A stretch of 64,000 nt of DNA from Lophius americanus (taxonomy: Eukaryota; Chordata; Actinopteri; Lophiiformes; Lophiidae), in the NCBI GenBank assembly GCA_037951165.1, contig JBBDHG010000009.1, positions 16,661,501 through 16,725,500 on the forward strand, in the 5' to 3' direction. The notes beneath the pieces are model-generated. The model was not told the origin of the DNA. It worked only from the letters and a program-made list of their open reading frames with translations, and searched no databases. A program made the position numbers and the translations under genes. Shown piece after piece: positions 1 through 13,000 of the stretch (position 1 is its first letter; the number at the start of each line of letters is the position of its first letter).

Positions 1-1977
1 CAGCTTCACCAAGCAGCAAGATAATTTCTGCCCGAAAAAATGTGATCCTTCTCGCCCATAATCGGGCTTGTACCTAGTTTAAACTATTTATTTAGTTATT
101 TCTTAGCGCACAATGCTCAATATTAATAAAACCATAGGTTTGTATTATAGTCATAAGTTGTTGTGTCTGCATAGAGCCCCCCCTAGTGGATATAGGTGGT
201 ATTTTACAGCTAAAATCCAGGCACATTTTGGGTACACTAGCTGTTAAACTGTGCAGAAAGGAGAGACCTTTTGATCAAAATCCCTCAAATGTGTAGAATA
301 ACATAAACTTTGTGGTATTTCTATTAAATCTAAAGAAGCAGTCATCAAATGGTTTCTGAACAAATTCAATGATGGTAGTACTGTAGTATAATGAACCTTT
401 TTTATTTAAAGAAAATCAGCTGAATATTGGCATTTTTTGTGTTAGTCACAGATAAATCACACAAAGTAACCGGCACAATTTTAATGACACTGAAAATAAA
501 CTAATTGTAAAAACAATAATTTAGGTCTTATTTATCCCCAGACAACAAGGTAATGCAAATACACCTGATATTTGTGGAGCTATTTTGAGTTTATTTTGGG
601 TATGTGATTCAGGCGAGGTTTGATTTAAAACAACCAGTAGGTTTTACAGCTTAAATGTGTTTTAAAGGCCCCAAAAGGTTTGAAAATCAAGATGGACCAA
701 AAAGAAAACTTTTGAAGAGATTATTGTTTCTTGTTACCGGATCATAGGGGTTCGGGTTAACAAACACCATCACTGGTAATTTTAGCCAGCAGGGTACCGG
801 ATGAGGATGGAAAAAGATCCCGAAAGGGAACAGCCGAAAGGAGGAAGAAGAAATAGATCGGACGAACTGGATTTAGACAGACAGACATACTGCAGTACAG
901 AGACTGTATCCCGTTCCGAAGTCGAAGCGACACTGTTGATCCATGGTGTACTGAAACCCCGGCAGCTTAGGCAGAGCCGGCCAATCGTGGTTGAATGGGT
1001 CATCGCGGAGACACTCATAGGTGCTGCAGAAGGAGCCGGAGAGACAGAAAAATATTCACCTAGAGGTCCATTTATGAAACATTTAAGACAAATACTGATA
1101 CGTAGGCTGTCATCCATATTGAATGTATTGGTGAATGTTTTCAGAGCGCTTAAGACTAAACGTACGAACCAGAGCAATAACATCAGAAATCATTCGGGGC
1201 AATTGCCCCATAATTGTAAAAGACAAAATATGTTAAAAGCCTGCAGATGCAAAGAAGAAAAATGTAGTAAGAGAGAAATAGTGATAGAGAAAAAGAATCC
1301 ATGACCTGTCACGATGTCCCAATTTATTTATGGTAGGTGTATCTTTACAAATATTGAAAACTGAAAAACTATTTATTTTATTTATTGTCCTTTAACCATA
1401 CAAAAATGAAAATTCAAAAACATGGCTTTTCCTTTTTTTTTTTTTTGCTTTTTTTTTATGACCGAAAGGGGAAGACTTTAGATTTTAGAATTTAACTCTT
1501 ACTGGTCTCACCAAGCCGGAATTCAGAGCTGCAAATGTTTTTCCTATTTGCAGCGATCGCTCTGAAGCACCGCTGACATTGGTGGGCTTGTGAATGACAA
1601 CATCCTGTCACAAAAAAACTAAAATACAAACCTTTATTTCATTTCTGTCTCCCCGTGTTTTTAATTTTTTCATAATCAAATTCTAATAATCAAAATAATA
1701 ATCGAATAATCCAAAAAAGCACGGGATCACACAGACGATTGGAAAGTTGTCCCTTCTGCGTTTGCTTCGTTTTTACATTAATAAACCGTTCTTCATTGTG
1801 CTAGATGTTTTCTAAACTTTTGGCTCTTCACTGACACCTTGTGGATGTATTGATAACATGTAAAGGACTCGTGGAAGAATGTTGCCATTGAGGGACAATA
1901 AATCGCGGCAATACAAAATATTTAAAAAATATTTCACTTGTTTAGAGTATGTTCGTGAAAATACTAGTAGTACTGAC
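1..1977. other. ADAMTS intron with interspersed repeat copies
   Basis: No exon recognised. About 725-880 matches the signature of a common teleost repeat (GAACAGCCGAAAGGAGG), also seen near 20320-20480 and 46140-46195. A plus-strand open frame at 801-1304 starts inside it and resembles no family I know. About 530-620 is a copy of a repeat also present inverted at 51230-51320. About 1490-1800 resembles the interior of the fold-back element at 6045-6200. Poly(T) lies at 1432-1457. Confidence 0.5.
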
Positions 1978-2121
1978 TCCAAGTACTTGTGCAGCTCCAT
2001 CCAGCTGCATCTGGACCAGTGGTATCGTTGGAAGGTGGCCTGAACCTGTGGAGACATGATACTGCCCAATGGCACGTCATCATCACACTCATTGGCCTCA
2101 CCGTCATGCTCCATCCCTAAC
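1978..2121 (-). CDS. ADAMTS coding exon 9 (third zinc ligand, Met-turn)
   Basis: Residues 435-482. LGMEHD supplies the third zinc ligand His440, GSIM is the Met-turn, and FQRYHWSRCS closes the protease domain. Donor GTCAGT. The next exon, expected to begin near YDCL, was not seen in 1-1977. Confidence 0.93.
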
Positions 2122-5100
2122 CTGAAACAGACAGACAGACAGACAGACGGGCACTGCTGGTAAAACATCAAACACAGTACATTGAATGTTGAATAAGGAT
2201 GGAATGTTCTATATACTTCAAAAGACATTGTAAGTCATGGTCTCCTCATGTGTCTGTAGTCATCTCTGCAAGGACACTTATGTAGTCATTATTGTGTCAC
2301 ATGAACACAACAGAGTCCTTTTTGAATTCTTCTTTGAGACCTAGATACTAATTATTGTCTTTGTGGACACCTGGGACTCATTTCCATGTTTTTTATTAAA
2401 ACACCTGGTTGAATGTAGTTGCAGTGTGTGTGTGTTTGTGTGTCTCACACATGTCCTGTTTCATGGGCAGCTACGAACGCTGAGGAAAAACCGTCTTCAA
2501 AGACGAGGGCACAACTTCTGTGCAAGTGACACATTCCTGTAACCGGAGCATAACCTGCCGAGAGATCAAAAGGTCTGAGGTCAAGGGCTTGTCAGAGAGT
2601 AGAGAGTAGAGAGTAGTAGAACTTATAGTAGTAACGGTAGTCTGCTGCATGCAAGAGAGTCAAAGGTCATAAGGTCAAAGGTCCAAGGTCCTATCTAGTC
2701 ATGTGCATGTTGCTGGTAGTACTATTCATCACACTGCATGCTGTAGCATCCAAAATCCCTCCTGGTGAGGTACATGGTGATAGTATTGGCATTTGATGCA
2801 TTAATGTTAGATTAGTAGTAGTCCTCAGAATGCCTGAGGAACATGGTCTCATTAGCAGTTTTTGTAATAGTGTTAGCATTCACATTTGCACCCTGCATAC
2901 CACAGAGACTGGACTATTAAGCTGGGCGTAAACTTTACGATTTGAGCCTGATTCACGTTTTCTAATAAGCCTTAGGACCACTGGTCCGTCTGTCGGTGTT
3001 CATCCAGTGTAGTTTGTAGTGAAATGGTTCACAGTGGCTGATCATCAGCTCCTTGGCAGTCATTAAGTAGAAAGCACAGCTGTCAGAGCAGTTGCTGCTA
3101 TCAACACTCTATACAGAATTATCTCTGCTCATAGAGCCGACATTCTGTCCACGGCGCTCTAGACACCTACGAGTCCAGATCTTTTTAAAAAAGAGGCCTT
3201 GGCAGACAGGATGTCCAAAATAATCAAGACAGTTTTTTTTCTGTTGCTAGCACACAATCTGTTTTCTGCCTTGGAGCTTTCAAACAAACTTTATTGACAA
3301 TCATAAAAAGCTACAACAGGCTGCAGGAGATGGTGTGCACTCATGAAATGCACGAGGATCTGGAGCATACAGAGTTAGCCCAGCAGTCGTGAGCTTCCAC
3401 AAACGTTTGAATTGTACAGTGTGAGTGGAAATCAAACAGCCTTGACACCAAAGTCGTACAGCTTTATCCAGCTTTAGCCGGATAATTAGCGTTAGCAGCA
3501 GTGGTGGGCCATCAGGGCCAGAGAGGCCTTCTCTGCTCACCTAGACATTGTCAGAATCATTGAGATAACATTAAATGGTTTGTTCCCTTCAGTCTAATAA
3601 CCACATTTTATTGCTTCTCTTCCTTCCTGTCTCCAGTGAGCTCATAGAAATTAGAGCTTTGTTTTGTCCAATCGAATTTAAAGACTGCTGTCTCCTGCTG
3701 AAAAAATCTACTCTGAGACCTTCAGATTTTCCAGTAAATACATCTTCTGTTAAAACAAACAGTATTTGTTGATTATCGTTTAACCAATCAGGTGTTGAAA
3801 TTGTCGTGTTGGGAGTGTTCTTTGACACAATGGAAAATTTCAGCTGAACTATATAGTTAGTGTATTGTCCCTCGGTGTAGAACTGTGTTTTAACCCCTTT
3901 ATTTTACTAGATAAATGTTAATGTGTTTTTGAATATGGGCTGGTTACATATTCTAACAACACCCTGTAACCGTAGTGCCATGTTGAAGTTATTAGCGGGC
4001 AGGTGCATTGTGGGAGTATAGAACTGAAGGCCCAGGCGAAAAAACAGCGCGCTGTTCATTATTACTAATTCTTTATATTCTATATTTTAAGCTTGTATTT
4101 CTGTTACCTATAGGAGAGAAGCCATGCATAATGACAATAAAGCTGATTCTGATTAGCTGTAGCCCATGCATGCCAGAGCAGTTGAACTATTGCCTGGTGA
4201 TGCAGATAGTGTTACTAGTAGCACTTGCAGTATTATTGGAGGTATTAGCCGTGGTACCCTGCATGCCGGAGGGGCCAAACTCCTGCCTGGTCAGGTAGAT
4301 CGTATGGTCCTGCTGCTCTTCATGACTTTGTTCCCTTTGCTGGAGATACGACCATCCGCAAACATTCTCCAAACTCTTCTGGGCATTCCCCACAGATATC
4401 ATGTCCAGGGACTAAAAGAAGAAAATATGTTGTCCTTTTTCATTTTTCTTTTTCAAACTTAGCTGGGGGGTTGCAACAAAGGGTAATTAAAGCATTCTGC
4501 AAAAAATTCAAAATTGTCACAAGTATATTTATCTACTTTCTAGTCAACATATCCCATTCCACATGATAAAAGACCCAATCACATCGCAAGTAACATTTCA
4601 ATGAGATATAGGGACAAGGCGTCTTAAATATCTTCTCAAGTCAAAGACTGAGTCCCAGTCCATTATTTTTTCAGTCTGCTTGTGTTTTGTAAGTAAAAGA
4701 GAGGTGACTGTAGTGTCGGAGTTTGGATTGAGGTTTGAACTATGAGAGGGTCTTTGTGAAGAATGCAATAATGTATCAACAACAACAATTGACAGGTCCT
4801 GTACCGTTTTAGTTGACATCATATTTTGTTTGCAGGCTAAAAAGCTCCTCCAGATTATGAACACATTCCTGGTTTATGTTCTTCTTTGATTTAGCAGTTA
4901 ATTACTACTAGCTGTGATGTCACAATCCCGTCATGTGCTACCACTTCGCCGACTCACTCCTTTTATACATATGTTGTTTCTGCGCTTTCAGTGCTTTTGA
5001 CGCTGGTTCAAAGACAGAACAACAATTATGCCTTTGTAGTATTTTTACAGAACAATGGGACACAATAAAGACAGAACAGTCCTGCTGGTGACTCTGTAAA

Positions 5101-8100
5101 AACAGCTTATGAGTACATTGTGTCGCGCGTTTTCTCTTGAATATCCTTTGTTGTCTGCTGTCTGCACAACAAAGTACCAAACAGAGTGAAGGAGTGTAAT
5201 ACAAGAAAAAACAGCCAAAGGTACGAAGTTTTGTGCCTAGAGGATCCTCAGTGACAGACTGAAGGCAGTGCGGGTGGTGAAGGCTAAATCACCTATACTC
5301 ACCACCAACACCGGAGCGCCGCAAGGATGTGTGATATGTTTTGATATGTGGTATTTCGTTTCAGAAATGCATTTTGAAAATCGAAAAACGAGCGATAATT
5401 GGATTTTTCGTTTCGAAATACGAGAAATTAAAATTGAAAAATTAGACATGTTTCCTTCCCAAGACCAAATAGGGATGACCTGAATTTGAAAAGTGTTTGT
5501 TGTTTGATTTTCATTTTCGAATATAAACAAATAAAATCACGAGGTGAAAGAAACGAAGAAATGTTTATTTTTCTAGTGTTCTGAGGCTGGACGTGGTCGT
5601 TTATGAGGGAATGACAGCGGGATCTTGAATGCTGTCAATCATCACTTTATTCTTTGAATTGAGCAGTGGTTCAATTCAAAGTTATATGAAGAAGTTTGGG
5701 GTGGATTCTAAGCACTGCATAAGGGTCTTGTCTGTATTGCTTTCTAAGGTCTACTATTAAGCAAACCTGGAATCGAGGTTCTAACCGCGAAATACATTAA
5801 CACCAGGTAGTGGTTCTGATGTTGTGGTTGTTTGTTGTATATTTTACAAGATCCCAGGTGGAGTAGACTTCAGTTGTGTTTTTGTCATTCTGCCATATCG
5901 TGACATGGACCATCGTAAAATGGGATTTTGTAATTGGTCCACCAATATAGACCGGAAAACAGTCGATTTAGGATTCATTGTGTATTTAAAAGAGTCAGTC
6001 ACTGATTGTAGTGTTGTGGTTAATCGGCGTGGGTATTAGCAGGTATAATGAAGAGTAATCTGATTTCAGAGCTGCTAATGTATTACGTCTTTGCCGCAAT
6101 CTGAACAGGAGCACCGCCCTCATTTGGTGCGCTTGTAAACGACCACATGCGGCCTCAGAAAATGATCAACAAACAATTTAATTTTTTTCATAATCCAAGG
6201 GGGAAATCAAAATCAAACCATTTTTCAAATTTCCCTCATCGCTATTGGATCTTGAAAAGGAACGAAATCTCAAATTATCCTTAGTTTTTCGTTTTTCCAT
6301 TACCGTTTCTGAAACGAAAAACGAAATACCAAAACATACATGGACCAGACTCAGTTCTGACCAGCATGTCAATGACACCCAAAAACAGGAGCCACAGAGG
6401 CTATCAGTAATACATGAGCTCAGAGGACCCCACGTCCCCCCCCCCCATCTCCTTCTACCGCATCCTACATCCTTACTCTTCCCTCTGCTTTCTTGTAAGA
6501 AGTTATATTACTTATCTACCGGGCAAAACTACCAGACAGAACCAACACGGCTGCTAAGATTATTAATCTCCTCACACTGAACCTGTCAATTGACGTCATC
6601 AACGTCTTCATTGGTCATTGTGTGCTTGTGTGTAACGTGTGACGGAAAGAATTTAAAAGAAAGAGTCTAAAAGTCTAAAATGTCTTAATAACACCCAATA
6701 AAAAAGATAACATCAGGGAGATTGAAACCAGAGGAGTAGAAATAAAGCCTATTAAAATTGTCTTCCTATGACAAGCAGACGTGTAACCGCCATGACCCTC
6801 TTTATCAACCACATCTTGACTTAAAATGGAAAATCACAGAGTCTGTTTTATAAAATCAGGGTTCTCAATATCAACTCACTTTCAGTTCAGACTATAGAAA
6901 CACACAACTGCTATTAGTTACCTCAACATTTTGAGCTGATAGACAACACTGGAGATCTAAAATTACAAAGAAAAGCCACAGGCCACATGGCATTTATTGA
7001 TGTCCTGGCAACATAGAAACCGAAAAAAAAAAGCTTGTCATTCCTAATGATGTCTTTTAAACAGGTGGATAACTTGTACAGAGTTAATTTACTGAAAAGT
7101 CATCCCCCACATGAAACTTTTGTTGGCCTTAAAACAGAGTCATAATCAAGTACCTTTGTAGGAGACAACATGATGATTCGGACCAGAACAATGTTGATGT
7201 TAGCACCCAGAGAATGATCCTGGTAGATCTCATTGACCTGGAACAGACAGAGAAAAAGTAGAACACAAACAAGCAACAAACAACCTGCCCATCTGACCAC
7301 GGGAATTTTGATAAATGTAAGAACCTGATCTGAGAACGTTGGACCATCTGGTCTTTATTAGTCTTGTATAATTTATTGTTGCAGTAGTAATCAACCAGCA
7401 TAAAACCAAATTATGTAAACCAAAATAATCTCCATTTAGTACTGAATTGAATTGAATTGAATTGAATTGAATTGAATTGAATCGCACTCATGTTTCCACT
7501 TACTATATTCATGAAGGTCAGAAGATATTTTTGAATGTGGTCTCGACCGTGAAAAAGAAGAACAGAATAATCCACAGCTAACAACACCTGGGAGAGGAAA
7601 AGAGAAAGAAGTAAATCCTTTTTTTTTTTTTTTTTACTAAATTATACATGATGAACAGTTTCTCTCAAACAGTTCATTAACCTCAATGTTAAAAAGTTCA
7701 GCCTCTTCTATGTAGCGTCGGCGCCGAGATGTGTCGGGTCCTGATGGAAGAGAACTGTGGTTCAAGTCCAGAGAACCTAAAAGAGGACCTGGAGACAAAC
7801 AGAAAAACATCTTAGTCATCAAAAATGACGCACAGGTCCACGGAGAGGTCAAGTTTAACTAGGATGTAGGAGTATTCAGATTATGGACTGCATTTCCTTT
7901 GATGGTCAGAATTTGATAATGTTATATCGATCGTATCTCAGGGTCAGAGAGGACAATAACCAATTGTTTTTGCAGACATGCCATTTTTCAGGACGTATTT
8001 CGAGAAGAACAGAAAATTGTGATCTGATCCAGTTTTCAGGATTGGTTCTGGCATAATATCTGCACAGCTTCGCCTTCCAAAATTCCAACAAAGTACGCAA

Positions 8101-9569
8101 ATAAGTGATTTTATTCAAGATAAGGGTGCGTTTCATTCGCTCACCTGCTGCCCTGACTTCTGCCAGAGAGCCAGAGGATGAGGAGTGAAGTCTGGAAAGG
8201 TGGTTCAGAGCCATTTTAACAAAGTTTAAAAATGATTTAATCTGAACTGCCGTCCCTGAGTCAAGGATGATGCATTGAAGAAAAGATTTTTGGGAAACCA
8301 AAAAGCTGAGATGCCAAGAATTTAACGATCTTCTTTCGACAGAATGAACTTCAATTTATTTGTAATGTTGGAAATGCAAGCCAAATATTTGAATGATGAA
8401 AAGTTACCGACATTTTTTTCTAATTTGTCACAGGCCGACTTCTCATCATGACACAGGAAGTTGTTATTACTTTTAACATAATCCAGTCTAAGCCAGTCTA
8501 ACCCAGATGTTTGCTCAAGGAATCAGGCCTGCAGATCTTTATTCCAATTAATAGTCATAAATATTGCAACATCATCATATGATATACGGTCTCACTTCAT
8601 AAAATACAACATCATTTGTGATTGGTTGGTGTTTTCCACGGACACCGTTGGACACAGGAAGTGATCCAACGTGAAGGTTTAAAGGCTGGTCGGTTCTCCG
8701 TTCAAACATAGCTGCAGCTTTCACAGGCTTCTTTTTCGAGGATCCTCGGTTGACCTCAGTTTAAGTTAACGACTCTTAAAACACTCATGTGACTTTTTCT
8801 CTACAGTTTTGGAAAAATAAGTAATTGTATCCTACAGCAACAACTGTGTTTGAGGGTTAAACGGAAAAACGTAATCTAATATATGGAACATTGTTACACA
8901 ACAAGGATGCAGAAAAAGGCATCGATATTCCATTGATGTTAGAGACAAAATCAGATTACACACACACATTAACATTAAGACATCAGAAGACTAATGCCTC
9001 AAGTTATTTCTTTTAAATTAAGTATCATTTTACGTGTACGTTTTACAAGTAAATTGTAAGTAAACTGATACGAATGCACCGGAAGTATACTTTCAGGTGT
9101 ACTATTACACAACTAGTTTACATCTAGGTTTAATTATGTAATAAAACTGAAATAATAATATATCCTTTATTAATCACCTGTCTCTAAGGAGCAGTGGTCA
9201 AAAACTCTGACCTGGCCAAGAATTAATGTCCCAAGGAAAAGAAATATGCAAAGAAATATTTTTTCCATGTTTTTTTTCCTATTGAGGGCATTACAATAAA
9301 TAGGGTGAACTACAAATGTAGTCCTGATATATTTAGATTTTTCTGTATGCTCATCATCATAAGCCAATTAAATTGATGTGTAATTGTGCTAAGTATATAT
9401 TTGGTAAGAACATGAATATATACTTCAAGTATACTGTCTTATTTCTAGTTTTGAAGAAGTATACTTATAGCTCACTTGAATTATCTTCTTGTAAGTTTTA
9501 GCATGTTGTTGTTTTTCTTCAAACCACCAGAGGAAAATGTCTGCGAGGCATATCGATTAAATGTGGCCA

Positions 9570-9613
<44 letters not shown>

Positions 9614-10028
9614 ACACACACACACACATACAAACACACACACACACACGCACACAAACAACCCCCTCACATGTACAAACGTCAGCCTCCCTTTAGGTGT
9701 CAGAACGTCTCTTGGCCACAATAACAGCGAGCGTCAATGTGCATGAACAAAAAAACTCAGCAAACGATGGAAAATAACTCACACGCAGAAGACTCAATCA
9801 TGTCTGCAGGTATTGATGTTTCCGCCTGGCAAAAGTCATGACTGGCGGTAACCACAGGAGGTATGATGTCACTCTCCAGTGGCATGTTAAGTCTAGCATG
9901 ATTCTGTTTAATTCAACTTGTTTAGATCATCGGGTGCATCTGCAGGAGACGCCGTCCAACTTTCCACAGACAAATTTTAAAAACACTTGATTAAAAACTC
10001 CAGGAATGGAGAGACAGAGCGAGAGAGA

Positions 10029-10089
<61 letters not shown>

Positions 10090-13000
10090 GATAATATGGA
10101 ATGAAACTTGAAGTGTTGACATCTAAATTGGAAGCACAGAAAAATACAGCCACGACAACAAAACCACACAGCTGGTTTCTGTTTTTGAGCCGAGACGGGG
10201 GCCATTCTAGTATCAGACCTTTGAGGGGGGTGGGCCGCTAATGAGGGTGCAGTGACTTGTGGTCAAACTCAGAAATAAATCACTTTACTGTATACCAACT
10301 AAACAATGATACTCTTCAACAAGAATTCAATTTACCACAACATTATTTAAACTGGATGACTGGACGACGGGTTTTACGCCTCCAACTATATTTGAAGGGA
10401 ATAAAAAATATAAAAAGCTTTTTAGCAGAAGCATTCAACCCCTTGCATTTACATGTTTTTGTCTTCAGTATATTAGTACGTTAAAGTGAAGTGAAGGTCA
10501 TAAAGGTCATTTTTTGCGCTGCAAACTTTTTTTGTCAAACATTGGCATGTTGAACGCTCTTTAATGCAGTACATAAAAGCTCAGTGATAAGCCTAACCCT
10601 AGCCTAAACCTCCGACTCTAAACCGTTAACATCTAAGTTCTTTAAGAAACCGCAATATTCTTAGTGATGAATTTGAGTAACGAAGATTGGGATTACACTC
10701 GTTTGACACAGCAAAGTTTTCCTTGCACATTCTACATGTAGCATAGCCTTTGAACTCTTCAAGAAAAAAAAACTGTTCATTGGAATGTCCGCGTTCTTCA
10801 AGCACTTTACGTTTCAGTTGGACAAGAGACATCTTGGTTGCTCGCAGCCAAAAAAAGTCTCAAAATCTTCTAATCAGAAATCAAAACATTCAACTTTGAA
10901 ATGTTGCAATACCTGCAGAATGTGAATGTTTTTTTTTTCACATTCTTCTAGATTAACTTTTTTCTTTAAAGGTGAATTAATTATTGTTTATTTGCACCCT
11001 GAAATAATTGCACCTTCATTTCGTACATCTTATCTTTATATCTTTATTGTCAACTTGAACAATGACAATAAAGATATTGTAATCTACTTTGCATAAAACT
11101 AAATACTTGAAAGAATGAAAAAAAGTTAATTTTTTAAAAAATTGTAAAAATATGGGTAGTTTAAAATTGTTTGACAGGATTTTTAAAAATTTAAAAATAA
11201 AAAACAGATTTTGTGTTTTATATCATATTTCTGAAATCAGGTGCCGGCTGTGGGGAGGTTTAAGGAGGGCCGGAAGAGACCCAAAGGCCGGCAGTCTGAG
11301 ACCCCGATCTTAAAGAATATACTTAAGTAATATGTGGATTTTTCCTTTAATTTTCTTTTGTATTTTATTGTATATTTGATAATCAAGTTATATTATTGTA
11401 GTACATGAATTAGGTCACAGGTTATTGTATCAGAATACATTTCATCAACTCCAACTGCTTCAAAGTTCAGCTGAACGTGTGTTGACTAAGACCAGAAAGC
11501 ACAAACATTACACCGGTTTTAAAGTCTCTGCATTGCCTTTCTATCGACCTAAGAATTGATTCTAAGATCCTGTCATTTGTTTATAAATATCTGAATGAGC
11601 TTGGTAATAAAACATGTAAAGCCCTCAGGTTTTCTCCTAATTATTCCCAAAGTCAGAACCAAAACCCACAGTGAAGCTTCTTTTTCTTACTGTTGTCCAC
11701 CTCTGTGGAACCGCCTCCCTGAAGCCTGAGGGCAGCAGAGAGTATTGATGTTTTTAAAGCAAAGTAAAAACACACATTCTCGGTCAGGCTTTTTACTGAA
11801 TCCATTTATCTATGCATTTTTTTCCCCTTATTTATTCATCTACATCTACATTTAAGTCAGTTTTTACTATTATTATTTTATGTTTTGATATTTCAATAAT
11901 AATAATTTTAGTTACATTTGTATTATTTATTATAATGTTTCCTGTAATAATTTATGTTTTTACAGTAATCTATTTTTTTTTATAGTTTTTACTGCCTTCC
12001 GTATTTCCTCAGTTCAGTTCCTGTTTTTTATCGTCCAATCATGTAGCTGCCTGCTTTTGGGGGAGATGCTGATAGCTGGGAGACTAAGTGGGAAATTGTT
12101 TTACTGTATATCCTGTTTTTATAGTTCCTGCTTTGCTCTATTTTATGTATATACATATAAATAAGGATTGATTGAGTGACTGGTTGCGACTGATTTCTAA
12201 AATCAGACCTCCCAGGGTTGACCTTGCCAAAGTGTAAAAATTATCCACCTGCTAATCTTCTGTTGCAGAGTTCAGTATCAGCTGCACGGCCACTTATCTG
12301 AGGACAGACATGACAGATGTTTGCCTCTGTAGGTGTGTCTGTGAGCAGGAGGCGGAACCAACTGCTACCAGAGTCAAGGTCACGATGTGGTGTCAAATGT
12401 TGGAACAAAGAATTGTTTTCATTGGCAACTAAAAGTAGCAAAAATAGAAAAACCAAGTTAAACCCAGAAAGGCTGCAGAGTTGGTTACAGCTTCAACGTG
12501 AAAACGTTGAGAGACAAGAAACGGTAATCAGTTATAACAATAACAGGACCTCAGAGATGAAATTTAAAAATAAGGAGATTTTATCCTGCTGCAATGATTT
12601 TAATGCGTATAAACTTATTAACATTTAGTCTGACTTATGATCTTTTGATTGAAAAGTCAAAATGTTCTGAGTGATGCAACTTTAAGCAAATTATTTCCAC
12701 ATGAGTTTTGTTATTCTTCTGTATGCCAAAGATCAATCTAAAAGAAAAATGGTACAGATGTTTCCAGTTGAGATTGGTGCTTAAGACGTAGGCGTGGCTC
12801 CGCCGGAACCCCGCAGCCTGTGAACCACATGTCCTGTCAGAGTGTATAGCACAGCAGATGTCTAGAAGATGTTGTCATTGAGATTAAACATGCAGGTCAA
12901 TGAACTGATATTCTGTAAACCTCCCGCATGCAAACACAGAACCCAAAGCACAGTTTCTACTTCTGCACACCAGATTTTTATCCAGATGTGATCATCATCA

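Noticed and set aside
801..1304. 167-codon plus-strand open frame
   Set aside because: Begins inside an interspersed repeat, has no family resemblance, and a minus-strand frame of similar length overlaps it.
9476..9746. Two overlapping plus-strand open frames of His/Thr repeats
   Set aside because: Translation of the CA microsatellite.
9927..10205. Minus-strand open frame with long Ser-Leu run
   Set aside because: Translation of the GA microsatellite.
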